A stretch of 64,000 nt of DNA from Streptomyces sp. V4I2 (GTDB lineage: Bacteria > Actinomycetota > Actinomycetes > Streptomycetales > Streptomycetaceae), in contig NZ_JAUSZM010000004.1 of the NCBI RefSeq assembly GCF_030817655.1, forward strand, positions 124,001 through 188,000. The letters run 5' to 3'. Positions 1 through 7,527 of the stretch are shown piece after piece. Position numbers and translations under genes: made by a program. Numbering within the stretch: position 1 is the first letter of the stretch; every line of letters begins with the position of its first letter. Under the pieces are notes generated by a model. That model was not told the DNA's origin. It did no database searches and was given only the letters and a program-made list of their open reading frames with translations.

Positions 1-492
1 GACCCGTACCGGCTTGCTCCAGGCGTGCGCTGCGACTGGAGCCGTTTTCTCCAGCTTGTCGAGCGCGCGCTGCCGCTGGGCCCGTCCGGCCTGACCGATC
101 TGGAGAGGGCACTGACTTTGGTCCGGGGCAAGCCGTTCGGTGGCCGGCCGCTGCCGTGGGCTGAGCCCTACGCTCAGGAAATGATCACGCGGATCATCGA
201 CGTCGCGCACACCGTGGCGACCTACCGCATCCCCGCAGGCCCCCACCACGACCTCAACGCCGCCCGCCAGGCCGTCGCGACCGGTCTCGACGTCGACCCC
301 ACGGCGGAGCTGCTCTATCGGGATTGGATGCGGCTTGAGGCTGCGCGCGGGAACCGCTCCGGGCTGCACACCGCGATCACCCGCGTGCAACAGGTCAACC
401 GCGATCTGGACTGCTCACTGGAGCTGGAGACTTCTCAGCTCATCAACGAGCTCCTCAACGGCTCGGGCACGGCCGTGCGCAAGGCCCTCTAG
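1..492 (+). CDS. BTAD-domain protein, C-terminal part (5' end outside window)
   Basis: The frame is open from base 1 to the TAG at 490-492, so about 163 C-terminal residues of a longer protein are visible. The visible part begins with YRLAPGVRCDW, then a helical region with ERALTLVRGKPF and ARQAVATGLDVDPTAELLYRDWMRLEAARGN. This is the bacterial transcriptional activator domain (BTAD), a TPR-like helical domain found in SARP regulators and in large plasmid LysM/BTAD proteins of Streptomyces. It probably mediates oligomerisation or protein contacts; the DNA-binding or membrane part would lie to the left. A convergent decayed gene follows. The family call is firm, but the full architecture cannot be judged. 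Confidence 0.8.
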   Translation, partial: DPYRLAPGVRCDWSRFLQLVERALPLGPSGLTDLERALTLVRGKPFGGRPLPWAEPYAQEMITRIIDVAHTVATYRIPAGPHHDLNAARQAVATGLDVDPTAELLYRDWMRLEAARGNRSGLHTAITRVQQVNRDLDCSLELETSQLINELLNGSGTAVRKAL

Positions 493-1303
493 CCGGTGGT
501 TCCGCAGATGCGCAGCGCGTCACTGCCCGCTGGAGGCGACGTCGCGGGCTGCGTACGCCAGGAGTTCCTTGATGGCTGCCTCGTTGGAAGGCCGGAGGGC
601 GTTCACGCCATTCGGACAGCGTGTCGCGGACGGTCTGCGCAACGGCCTTGGCGTGCTACGCAAGGTCGTTGTCGAGTGCCGCCATGTCCCCGCTTGTGGT
701 TCGGCCGGTGATGACGATGGGACCGGCCAGCGGGTACAGGGGCATGCCACGCCAGGCACTCGCCAGGGCCCATGCGGCCAGGTTCTGGGGAAGTCCGAGC
801 TTCAGGCCGCTGCCGTGAATGAGCAGAACGGCCCGCCGGTGGTACACCGCTTGGTCGACGGCGTCGGATCCGACGTGCTCCTGGATCGCGGAGTGAGCAT
901 CGGGCGCGGGCAGGTTGAGGTCTGTGACGGTGGCGTCCGGATCGATGCGCAGTGCGTGCACTGGTGGTCCTCCTCGTCGGTTCAGGGGCGGGGCTGCGCA
1001 AGGTCGCGGCACGCACGGCTGAGCAATGATCACGGTGCCTGCGCAATGCACCGGCTGACCTGGTGTTTCTTCTCATTGCGCAGCCTGCTGGTCGTGATGG
1101 GATCCCTGTGCGCAACCGGTGCGCTGGGGGGACTTACTGCTGTGCTTCGGCGTGGTGGCGGATGAGGGCCTGCCAGCGACGCTCGAAGTCGGTGGCGTTC
1201 TCGGCGATGTAGTCGGTGGTGATGGGCTTGTTGTACTGCGCGGTGATCCCGTGGGCTGCGCAATCCTGCGCAATGGCGTCGAAGGACGGGTTGTCACTGC
1301 GCA
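476..1303. repeat. Cluster of eleven TGCGCA palindromes
   Basis: TGCGCA occurs at 476, 509, 636, 946, 995, 1040, 1077, 1109, 1257, 1267 and 1298. Two copies form a longer inverted repeat, CTGCGCAATG at 1039-1048 and CATTGCGCAG at 1074-1083, between the DUF3846 relic and the 3' end of the DUF2637 gene. At about 70 percent GC only a few tenths of a copy would be expected in 830 bases. The cluster could be a protein-binding array or iteron-like region, but no matching regulator is identified. Confidence 0.45.
520..961 (-). pseudogene. DUF3846-like small plasmid protein, nonsense mutation plus frameshift
   Basis: A GTG at 961 sits behind a strong GAGGAGGA ribosome site and opens a frame encoding VHALRIDPDATVTDL, a typical DUF3846 start, with the family-like segment GLPQNLAAWALASAWRG. 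The frame stops at TAG 656 after 101 codons. The same frame continues as good coding sequence past the TAG (HAKAVAQTVRDTLSEWR). A second, shifted frame then supplies NEAAIKELLAYAARDVASS, ending at 520. The intact protein was therefore probably about 145 residues. The 101-residue product could still be made, since the DUF3846 core is complete. Function is unknown; such proteins are common on actinobacterial plasmids and phages. Confidence 0.6.
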
Positions 1304-3014
1304 CCCGGTGCTCGGCCCAGAGGCTGTAGACACGGAACGGCAGCACGTAGCGCCGCAAGGTGGAGGGACTCACCGGCTTCCCGCCCCGGCCGTAGAGGCC
1401 TTTGCTGGCTAGGAACTCGGATAGCTGCTCGGCCTTCTCCGGTTCGGCACCGTTCTCGGCCTGGTACTCCATCCACGCCAGGTAGTAGCGGTCGACAGTG
1501 GTGAGGACAACGGGCTCCCCCGCGACGACGGGCTCGTCGGCAGACTGGCCATCGATGGCGGCGCTCACCCGCGGGGTGCGCTTCTCCTTGGCGGCCTGTG
1601 CACCCGCGCCGGCGGGCGCCGCCTCGGGCTCCTCTTCGGACGGGAGAACCGCTTCGGGGCCCTGCTCGTCGGGATCGGCGGCATCTCCGGCGGGCGGTCC
1701 GCTGCTGCCGAACTCGCGCTCCTCAAAGCTCGTCACGAAGGCTGCCAGGTCATCGCCGGTGATGGGCCGGCCGCCGTCTCCAGTGGTGGACTCCCGCTCA
1801 TACACGTACGCAGCGAGGGCTGCGGCATCCGGGTACATGCCGAATTCCTGCGCGTAGGTGCGCCAGGCGCTGTGGAAGTAGTCGTACCACTGGTCGGCCG
1901 GCTCCGCTCCGTTGGTGGCAGCGGGCTCTTGGCTGACGAGCGCATAGCGTTTCTGGAGGACCTGGAGCAAGGGCTGCACCTGGTCGTCGGAGAGCGGGTC
2001 GCCGGATCCCGTGGAGATGCCGTAGGTGTCGCGGAGCCAGAAGGCCCACTGCGCCGGGGTCGGCTCGGCCTGGAACTGGGCGAGGAACGCCTGGTAGGCC
2101 TCAGCGAATCGATCGGCAGCGTCCTCGGTCGATTCACGCGGCTCGTCCGGCCGCTCGGGCATGGGAGTTGAGACGGGAGCTTGGTCCGGCTTCGGCCCTG
2201 CACCCTCCAGCTCGGCGGTCCCCGGCCCCTGCAGCGCCGCGGTCTCGAGGACGGTGTCTTCGGCCGGGCCCGCGGCGGTGGCCCGCTCGACGGTGAACTG
2301 AATCGGTGGCTCCTCGATGCCGGCGGCGGCGAGGCCGGCGAGCGCGGTCTCGGCGAGCGGGACGCCGTACCGGGCCAACCGCAGCGGCATCAACGCTTCG
2401 ACGGGGGCCTTGCGTCGCCAGGCGCGGCCGAAGCGGGATCGGAGGCTGGCTTGGTAGACGAGGCGTTCCTGTTCCAGCTTGATGACTTGCTCGTAGGAAC
2501 GGAGCTCCCAGAGCTTCATGCGTCGCCACAGAAGAAACGTAGGCACGGGTGAAAGGATCCAGCGGGTGAGGCGGACGCCCTCCATGTGCTTGTCGGCCGT
2601 GATATCTGCGATCCGGCCGATCGCGTGGCGGGCTGCCTCGACCGAGACGACGAAGAGGACCGGGATCACCGCGTGCATGCCTACGCCCAGCGGGTCCGGC
2701 CAGGCGGCCGCGCCGTTGAAGGCGATCGTCGCCGCCGTCAGCAGCCACGCAGTTTGACGCAGCAGGGGGAACGGGATGCGGATCCAGGTCAGCAGTAGAT
2801 CCAGGGCCAGCAGGACGCAGATACCCGCGTCGATGCCGATCGGGAAGACGTAACTGAAGTTCCCGAAGCCCTTCTGGAGGGCCAGTTCACGGACCGCCGC
2901 GTACGAACCGGCGAAGCCGATGCCCGCGATGACCACCGCACCGGCGAGGACCACGCCGATGAGAGTCCGGTGCATCCGGTTCAGGTGAGGTATCTCGCCA
3001 CTCCCGGCAGCCAC
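1134..3014 (-). CDS. DUF2637 membrane protein (SpdB-like spread protein)
   Basis: A 626-residue protein. The N-terminal 150 residues carry four hydrophobic segments (GVVLAGAVVIAGIGFAGSYAAV, FSYVFPIGIDAGICVLLAL, TAWLLTAATIAFNGAAAW, VIPVLFVVSVEAARHAIG) that match DUF2637, the membrane domain of Streptomyces plasmid spread proteins. A basic stretch follows, then a long acidic, Pro/Ala-rich tail with repeated WxxWxRxxYG-like segments (QWAFWLRDTYGIS, YYLAWMEYQAENG, FRVYSLWAEHRV) that resemble helical DNA-binding or assembly repeats. The GTG start at 3014 follows a GGGGGAGTAGGGC ribosome site. It lies downstream of parAB on the same strand, separated by a hairpin. It probably helps intramycelial plasmid spread or copy control; this is inferred from the family. 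Confidence 0.7.
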   Translation of the reverse strand: MAAGSGEIPHLNRMHRTLIGVVLAGAVVIAGIGFAGSYAAVRELALQKGFGNFSYVFPIGIDAGICVLLALDLLLTWIRIPFPLLRQTAWLLTAATIAFNGAAAWPDPLGVGMHAVIPVLFVVSVEAARHAIGRIADITADKHMEGVRLTRWILSPVPTFLLWRRMKLWELRSYEQVIKLEQERLVYQASLRSRFGRAWRRKAPVEALMPLRLARYGVPLAETALAGLAAAGIEEPPIQFTVERATAAGPAEDTVLETAALQGPGTAELEGAGPKPDQAPVSTPMPERPDEPRESTEDAADRFAEAYQAFLAQFQAEPTPAQWAFWLRDTYGISTGSGDPLSDDQVQPLLQVLQKRYALVSQEPAATNGAEPADQWYDYFHSAWRTYAQEFGMYPDAAALAAYVYERESTTGDGGRPITGDDLAAFVTSFEEREFGSSGPPAGDAADPDEQGPEAVLPSEEEPEAAPAGAGAQAAKEKRTPRVSAAIDGQSADEPVVAGEPVVLTTVDRYYLAWMEYQAENGAEPEKAEQLSEFLASKGLYGRGGKPVSPSTLRRYVLPFRVYSLWAEHRVRSDNPSFDAIAQDCAAHGITAQYNKPITTDYIAENATDFERRWQALIRHHAEAQQ

Positions 3015-3080
3015 GCCCTACTCCCCCGCCACCTCGTCAACTCTGAACAAGACTCACACTTTCACGTGCCTCACGGCGGT

Positions 3081-3096
3081 GCGCCACTTTTGGCGC
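3081..3096 (-). terminator. Stem-loop after parB
   Basis: GCGCCA at 3081-3086 and TGGCGC at 3091-3096 form a 6-bp stem around CTTT. It lies 37 bases beyond the parB stop, ahead of the DUF2637 start. It could end the parAB transcript or attenuate read-through. The stem is short, so this is tentative. Confidence 0.4.
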
Positions 3097-3132
3097 CTCC
3101 TCTTACGGATCAAGCGGAGGCGCCCGTCAGGC

Positions 3133-4266
3133 TCAGCTCGTCGCCTCAGCAGAGGACGGCGTCATGACCTCCGCGTACTTCACGGGATCGCGCTCGTGGC
3201 CAAACTGAGCGAGGACACGCAGTAGTTCGAAGAACGCCGGCTCTTCCATCTTCCGCACGAGGTGCATCGCGATGAACCACGGATCGTCGTAGGGCAGCGA
3301 ACGGGGCTGCCTGTCCCCATCGTTCGACTCTGGCTCGGTCGAGCGTTCTCGAGTACTGCGCGGTTCCGGAACTCCCTGCTCGGGCTCGGGGTGCTGCTTC
3401 TTCTGCTCCGTATCCGCCGGTGCGGCCGGGGAGTTGTCCACCGTACTGCTGGTGATTACGCCGTAATCACCTTCGCCGCCGTCCGACTGGTCTGCGGTCG
3501 GCTCCGCTGCCGCTTCCTCCTCGTCCGCCGGCCGAGGCCTCGCGGCACGTGCTTGGTCTTCCTTCCGTGCACGTTCCGCCTTCAGCTCCGCCAGAGCTGC
3601 CTCTTGCTGATCGGCGGGCTTGTTTCCGACGGCTCGCAGCAGGTCGATGGGCTCCTCACCGATCCGGGCCTGCAGTTCAGGAGTGAGGCTGAGCAGCGCG
3701 AGGCGCTGAGAGACCCACCCTTGGGAGCGGTGCAAGCGCTTAGCGAGGGCGCGCTGACTGCCGTAGATGGCCAGGAGCCGTTGGAGAGCGCGCGCTTCGT
3801 CAAGCTCTTCGAGGTCCTGGCGGTGGATGTTGGCGACGAGGGCGGACTCCAGGAGCTCTTCGGATGTACCGCCTTGCTCGTCACTGACCATGACTTTGAG
3901 TGCGGTGAGTCCGGCTTCTCGGGCGGCAGCAAGGCGACTGCTGCCGTCGATGACCACATGGGTGGCGTCTGGTTCGAGGTCGGCTTCGCGGTCGGGGCTG
4001 GCCTTGATGTAGGCGTCTCGGTTCATGACCGTGATCGCCTGCTTCTGGCCGTGTGTCTGGAGGCTGCCTGCAAGGTCGGTCAGATCACCGAGGCTGGAGC
4101 GAGGATTGTCGGGGTTGGGGCTGATGCGGTGGAGGGGGAGTTCGGTGGGCTCGGCGACTCCGTCGGTCGGGACCCCGGTGGCGGCGGCGACGGCTTGCCG
4201 GCGTGCGCTGACGTTGCGCACTCCCCCGCCGAACCGGCCGCTGCCCAGCTGGTCGGCCTTGCTCAC
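3133..4266 (-). CDS. parB: ParB-family partition protein
   Basis: A 377-residue centromere-binding protein. The ParB/Srx-type N-terminal domain is clear (LPLHRISPNPDNPRSSLGDL, THVVIDGSSRLAAAREAGL, SALVANIHRQDLEELDEA), followed by the helix-turn-helix SQRALAKRLHRSQGWVSQRL. GDGSSR-like residues correspond to the nucleotide-binding patch that makes ParB a CTP switch, though here it reads DGSSR. The C-terminal third is a charged linker and a possible dimerisation helix (VRKMEEPAFFELLRVLAQF). It overlaps parA by 4 bases, so the two are translationally coupled. A parS-like palindrome lies inside the gene at 3452-3470, in the linker region. Its substrate is very probably the family of GATTACGnCGTAATC palindromes in this window. 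Confidence 0.92.
   Translation of the reverse strand: MSKADQLGSGRFGGGVRNVSARRQAVAAATGVPTDGVAEPTELPLHRISPNPDNPRSSLGDLTDLAGSLQTHGQKQAITVMNRDAYIKASPDREADLEPDATHVVIDGSSRLAAAREAGLTALKVMVSDEQGGTSEELLESALVANIHRQDLEELDEARALQRLLAIYGSQRALAKRLHRSQGWVSQRLALLSLTPELQARIGEEPIDLLRAVGNKPADQQEAALAELKAERARKEDQARAARPRPADEEEAAAEPTADQSDGGEGDYGVITSSTVDNSPAAPADTEQKKQHPEPEQGVPEPRSTRERSTEPESNDGDRQPRSLPYDDPWFIAMHLVRKMEEPAFFELLRVLAQFGHERDPVKYAEVMTPSSAEATS
3452..3470. promoter_or_regulatory. parS: parS-like palindrome inside parB
   Basis: GTGATTACGCCGTAATCAC is a perfect 9+1+9 palindrome. It lies inside parB and matches the copies at 4678, 5614, 5677, 6117 and 10746. It is a probable ParB binding site. Confidence 0.8.
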
Positions 4267-5528
4267 AGCACCTCCCTGGCAAGGGCGCGCATGCCGACTG
4301 ACTGCTGCGACTTCGGCGCGTAGGACAGCAAAGGCTTCTTCACGCGGACTGCTTCCTTCTGTTCCTTGAGGTCTCCGATGAGCCCGACGACCCGCGGATC
4401 CTTTATGTCGACCCAGCCCTGGAGGGATGACGTGGCGATGTAGCCGCGGCGGGAGTCGTACAGGTTGACGACGATGCCGAGGTAGTCGATGTCGACCTTG
4501 AGGTCGTTACGCAGGTCTTCGATCTGCGTGGTGAGGAGCTCGTAGGCGTCGGCGGAGCTGTCCTCGGCCTGGACAACGATGAGAGCGCCGGACTGTCCGG
4601 GCTTCTCGTTATCACGGCGGCGGCCGTAGTAGGCGGCAGCGTCCATGCTCAAGCCGAGGCTCGGGGGGCAGTCGACGATGATTACGTCGTAATCACTCTC
4701 GACTGGGGCAAGGGCTCGCTCCAGGGCGGCTTCGCGGGCGCGGACACCGGACAGGCGCACGTCGAGCAGGAAGGCGTCGTTACAGGCGGGCAGCAGGTGC
4801 AGCCGGCCGGCGAAGCTGTCGTCGTCGACGGAGACGATGAGGTCCCTGAGCTCGCCCTTGGGGGCGCCGGCCATGTGGTTGGTCAGGCTGTCGCCGTCGA
4901 GCGGCAGCGGGCTGGCCCCGAGTTGGTTGGTGAGGTGACTTTGCGGGTCGAAATCCACCAGCAGTACGCGCTGCCCGGGTCCGGGCAGGTTCTCGATGTC
5001 GAGGGCGCCGTCCTCCAGGACAGCTTCACCCTCTTCGGTCTCGCTGGCGCGCAGGGCTTTGGTAAGGGCCTTGGCTACCCGCACGGGATGCAGGGAGTCG
5101 GCGTCTTCAGCGAGTGCCTCGCCCAGTCCGGCCGTGATGGCAGTTTTGCCGACGCCGCCCTTCTGGTTGCAGACAACGATGCGGCGGGTGATGGCGGGAC
5201 GTTGCACGTCAGGGGTGGGGTTGGTGTCGAGCCAGAGCTGAACAGCCTGGGCCAGGCCCTGGATGAGGGACACTCGCCGGTCCGTGGCGGTCTGACGGAA
5301 CTCTTCCCATTGGCCGGGAGGCAGGAAGGTGGCGAAGGAGTCTGCGCCGGCTGTGTCGAGGGTTGGGAGGGTTGAGGCGAGGCTGCACCAGTCACTGATG
5401 CCCTGTTCAACCGCGCTTTGAATGTCGATGCCGAGCTGTGCGGCTCTGATCTTGAGGTTCTGCCGGAGCTGTCCCGGCAGTTTGGAGACGACCTTCTCGC
5501 GATCGCTCGAGGTGGCTGAGGTAGTCAT
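4263..5528 (-). CDS. parA: ParA-family partition ATPase
   Basis: A 421-residue protein. About 110 N-terminal residues look like a ribbon-helix-helix or other DNA-binding module (LPGQLRQNLKIRAAQLGID). The ParA/MinD ATPase follows, with a deviant Walker A at residues 123-129 (KGGVGKT), a switch region LLVDFDPQSHLTNQLG, and IIVDCPPSLGLSMDAAAY as Walker B. The N-terminal extension is typical of plasmid type Ia ParA proteins that autorepress their own promoter, and an operator-like nested palindrome sits just upstream at 5540-5578. The ATG at 5528 starts the operon, and the stop overlaps the parB ATG. ParA uses nucleoid binding and ATP hydrolysis to position ParB-parS complexes. Confidence 0.92.
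   Translation of the reverse strand: MTTSATSSDREKVVSKLPGQLRQNLKIRAAQLGIDIQSAVEQGISDWCSLASTLPTLDTAGADSFATFLPPGQWEEFRQTATDRRVSLIQGLAQAVQLWLDTNPTPDVQRPAITRRIVVCNQKGGVGKTAITAGLGEALAEDADSLHPVRVAKALTKALRASETEEGEAVLEDGALDIENLPGPGQRVLLVDFDPQSHLTNQLGASPLPLDGDSLTNHMAGAPKGELRDLIVSVDDDSFAGRLHLLPACNDAFLLDVRLSGVRAREAALERALAPVESDYDVIIVDCPPSLGLSMDAAAYYGRRRDNEKPGQSGALIVVQAEDSSADAYELLTTQIEDLRNDLKVDIDYLGIVVNLYDSRRGYIATSSLQGWVDIKDPRVVGLIGDLKEQKEAVRVKKPLLSYAPKSQQSVGMRALAREVL
4678..4696. promoter_or_regulatory. parS: parS-like palindrome inside parA
   Basis: TGATTACGTCGTAATCA (4679-4695) is a perfect palindrome with a T centre. It lies within parA, over the codons for the Walker B region (DVIIVDCPP). The outermost base pair differs from the consensus. 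Confidence 0.75.
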
Positions 5529-5539
5529 GATGGCACCAT

Positions 5540-5578
5540 ACTAACGTCGTAGATCATCTACCTCAGCGACACGTTAGT
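5540..5578. promoter_or_regulatory. Nested inverted repeats in the parAB promoter
   Basis: ACTAACGT (5540-5547) and ACGTTAGT (5571-5578) form an 8-bp inverted repeat. It encloses a second palindrome, GTAGATCATCTAC (5549-5561). The pair begins 12 bases upstream of the parA ATG and is AT-rich for this replicon, so it probably holds the promoter and an operator for autorepression by ParA or ParB. The regulator is inferred. Confidence 0.6.
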
Positions 5579-5613
5579 TAGACCAAGTTGATGCAAGGGC
5601 GGCAGCCATCCAA

Positions 5614-5632
5614 GTGATTACGGCGTAATCAC
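5614..5632. promoter_or_regulatory. parS: parS-like palindrome upstream of parA (first)
   Basis: GTGATTACGGCGTAATCAC is a perfect 9+1+9 palindrome about 85 bases upstream of parA. With the copy at 5677 it forms the likely core centromere. Confidence 0.85.
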
Positions 5633-5676
5633 TCTGCCACCGACCACCGCGCACCGCGCCGGTGGCGCCACCTCCG

Positions 5677-5695
5677 CTGATTACGGCGTAATCAG
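5677..5695. promoter_or_regulatory. parS: parS-like palindrome upstream of parA (second)
   Basis: CTGATTACGGCGTAATCAG has the same core as the other sites, with the outer pair changed from G/C to C/G, so the symmetry is kept. Its centre lies 63 bases from that of the previous site, about six helical turns. Confidence 0.85.
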
Positions 5696-5820
5696 TCAGC
5701 GCAGCTCCTCCCCAGATGCCGACGCCACCGCTCCAGTCAGACACGGGCATTGCGTATACGGGGCCACCCCAGGACTGGACCGTCGGATACGGCTATCGCC
5801 CCGGGCGAGCCGCAGGATGA

Positions 5821-6078
5821 TTGCTCATCCTGCTCACCGCCGCAACCCTGGCTTTCGCAGCCAAGCACCCGGTCGCCTCAAGGCCCGCCGAAGCCCCGCC
5901 CTTCAACGCGCTTCTCTACGCGCTCGATCTACTGCTACCCGTCGTGGATTGCGGACAACAGAATGCCTTCCACACCGCAGGCTGGCAGCAGTGGCTGTCC
6001 GCTGTGCTCGTCGCGGCGGGCTGGATCCTGGCCACGACCATCGCAGCAGGCCTCACCCGCACGCTCTCCCGTAGGTAG
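5821..6078 (+). pseudogene. C-terminal relic of a Streptomyces membrane protein
   Basis: The frame gives LLTAATLAFAAKHPVA, then FNALLYALDLLLPVVDCGQQNAF and WLSAVLVAAGWILATTIAAG, ending in LTRTLSRR. This looks like the last two membrane helices of the large Streptomyces protein often annotated as a membrane-associated oxidoreductase. An in-frame TGA at 5818 lies directly upstream, and only TTG could start it, with no ribosome site. It is best read as a truncated remnant cut off at its 5' side. The last codons run into the parS-bearing repeat at 6073. Confidence 0.55.
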
Positions 6079-6145
6079 CTACCAGTTGGGGGAGTGGAGC
6101 CACGAGCCCTCTCTCGGTGATTACGGCGTAATCACCCAGCAGCCG
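6073..6145 (+). repeat. parS-bearing direct repeat, copy A
   Basis: This block begins AGGTAG, contains GGGGGAGTGGAGCC and the palindrome at 6117-6135, and ends CAGCAGCCG. It matches 10701-10775 at roughly 85 percent by eye. The two copies flank the GlxA-type regulator, the MFS gene and the IS5 element. Confidence 0.7.
6117..6135. promoter_or_regulatory. parS: parS-like palindrome in repeat copy A
   Basis: GTGATTACGGCGTAATCAC is identical to the 5614 site. It lies in intergenic DNA, 39 bases beyond the membrane protein relic. Confidence 0.85.
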
Positions 6146-6150
6146 ACCCG

Positions 6151-6204
6151 AGTGTCCTTGGAGGGCGAAGTCAGTCGTTTTCTGTCGTCTGACCTGGGCG
6201 GACT
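6151..6204 (+). repeat. 54-bp dispersed element, copy 1
   Basis: This copy begins AGTGTCCTT and continues GAAGTCAGTC, a variable middle, then CTGACCTGGGCGGACT. The same ends occur at 10533-10585 and, more diverged, at 11793-11847. No gene is seen in 6205-6497 apart from the end of the regulator. Confidence 0.55.
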
Positions 6205-6497
6205 GGGTTGGGTGGCAAGAACCTCGATGACGGTTGGTTGGCTTCGTAGGTATCTGCGCGCCTCGGACCTGCGGTGAGCAGATAGCGGATCTGACTCGGC
6301 GGCACGCTCAGCGGACCGAGGCTCCGGTCCACACTCGCCGCGGTTGGTCTCGCACTCGCCGATCGGGCCGGCACCCGCTTTGGTCAGGGTCTTCGGGGGT
6401 GCCCGTCAGTCGCAGCACGGTTCTGCGGCCGCGTGATCATTCCGGGCCTGCCGTCATGCCAGGGGGGCGAATCCCGATAGTCGAACTGCGCGTGTGA

Positions 6498-7457
6498 TCA
6501 GCTGCTCGACAGCCTCTGAGGGGTGCCCACCCGGAAGGTGCGCCGGTACGCCGCCGGGGTCGTCGCCAGCGCCCGGTGAAAGTGCTGGCGCAAGCTGTCC
6601 GCGCTGCCCAGCCCGCTCCGCTCCGCCACCGCATCCACCCCCAGATCCGTCGTCTCCAGCAACTCCCGCGCCCGCGCCAGCCGCTGCTGGTTGAGCCACT
6701 TCAGCGGGGTGACGCCCACCTCCGCCGCGAAGCGGCGGCCGAACGTCCGCGTGCTCATCCCTGCTCGGTTCGCCAACTCGGCAATCGCCAGCGGTCGGTG
6801 GAGCCGGGCCAGCGCCCAGTCCAGCACCGGCCCGAGGCCCTCCGCCTGCGGTGGGACAGGGGCCCGCGGCAGCGCGTACTGGGTCTGGTCGCCCTCCCGG
6901 TGCGGGGCCACAACCATCCGGCGGCCGACCTCCGCCGCCGCTGCCGTGCCGTAGTCGCCGCGCACGATGTGCAGGCACAGATCGATGGCCGCGGCCGTGC
7001 CCGCGCTCGTGAGGATCGAGCCGTCGTCGACGTACAGGGAACGGTCGTCGACGCGTACGTACGGATGTCGGCGGCGCAGCTCCTCCGCGTACATCCAGTG
7101 GGTCGCCGCCGGACGCCCGTCCAGCAGCCCGGCCGCGGCCAGCACGAACGCGCCCGAGCAGAGCGAGGCGATCCGCGCCCCACGGGCATGCGCCTCGCGC
7201 AGCGCGTCGAGCAGGGCGGCCGGCGGTTCGTAGCCCTCCATCATGCAGGCTGGGACCACGATCAGATCCGCCTCACGCAGCGACTCAAGGCCATGCTCGG
7301 CCTCCAGGCGCAGACCGCCAGGAGCGCGCTGGGCACCTCCCGGGGCCGTGGCGCACAGCGTCAGCTCGTACCCCTCACCCGCGAACACCGCGCACGGCAC
7401 GGCCAGCTCGAACAGCGAGGTCTCCTCCAACAGGGTCACCCCCACACGCAGCACCAT
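6498..7457 (-). CDS. GlxA-family (DJ-1/PfpI plus AraC) transcriptional regulator
   Basis: A 319-residue regulator. Residues 1-190 form a DJ-1/PfpI amidase-like sensor domain, with the nucleophile-elbow region IASLCSGAFVLAAAGLLDG and ATHW. Residues 210-310 form an AraC-type double helix-turn-helix (AIAELANRAGMSTRTFGRRF, VDAVAERSGLGSADSLRQHF). Such proteins bind DNA and probably sense a small ligand; most lack enzymatic activity. It diverges from the MFS gene at 7528 with about 70 bases between them, so it probably controls that transporter. The ATG at 7457 fits the conserved start (VLRVGVTLLEETSLFEL). Confidence 0.88.
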   Translation of the reverse strand: MVLRVGVTLLEETSLFELAVPCAVFAGEGYELTLCATAPGGAQRAPGGLRLEAEHGLESLREADLIVVPACMMEGYEPPAALLDALREAHARGARIASLCSGAFVLAAAGLLDGRPAATHWMYAEELRRRHPYVRVDDRSLYVDDGSILTSAGTAAAIDLCLHIVRGDYGTAAAAEVGRRMVVAPHREGDQTQYALPRAPVPPQAEGLGPVLDWALARLHRPLAIAELANRAGMSTRTFGRRFAAEVGVTPLKWLNQQRLARARELLETTDLGVDAVAERSGLGSADSLRQHFHRALATTPAAYRRTFRVGTPQRLSSS

Positions 7458-7527
7458 GGCGTAAATCTACGGGAGGCTGACGTTTTCGCCAATGGTGTGG
7501 CGTGGGCGCTGGTCGGATGGTGGGTGC

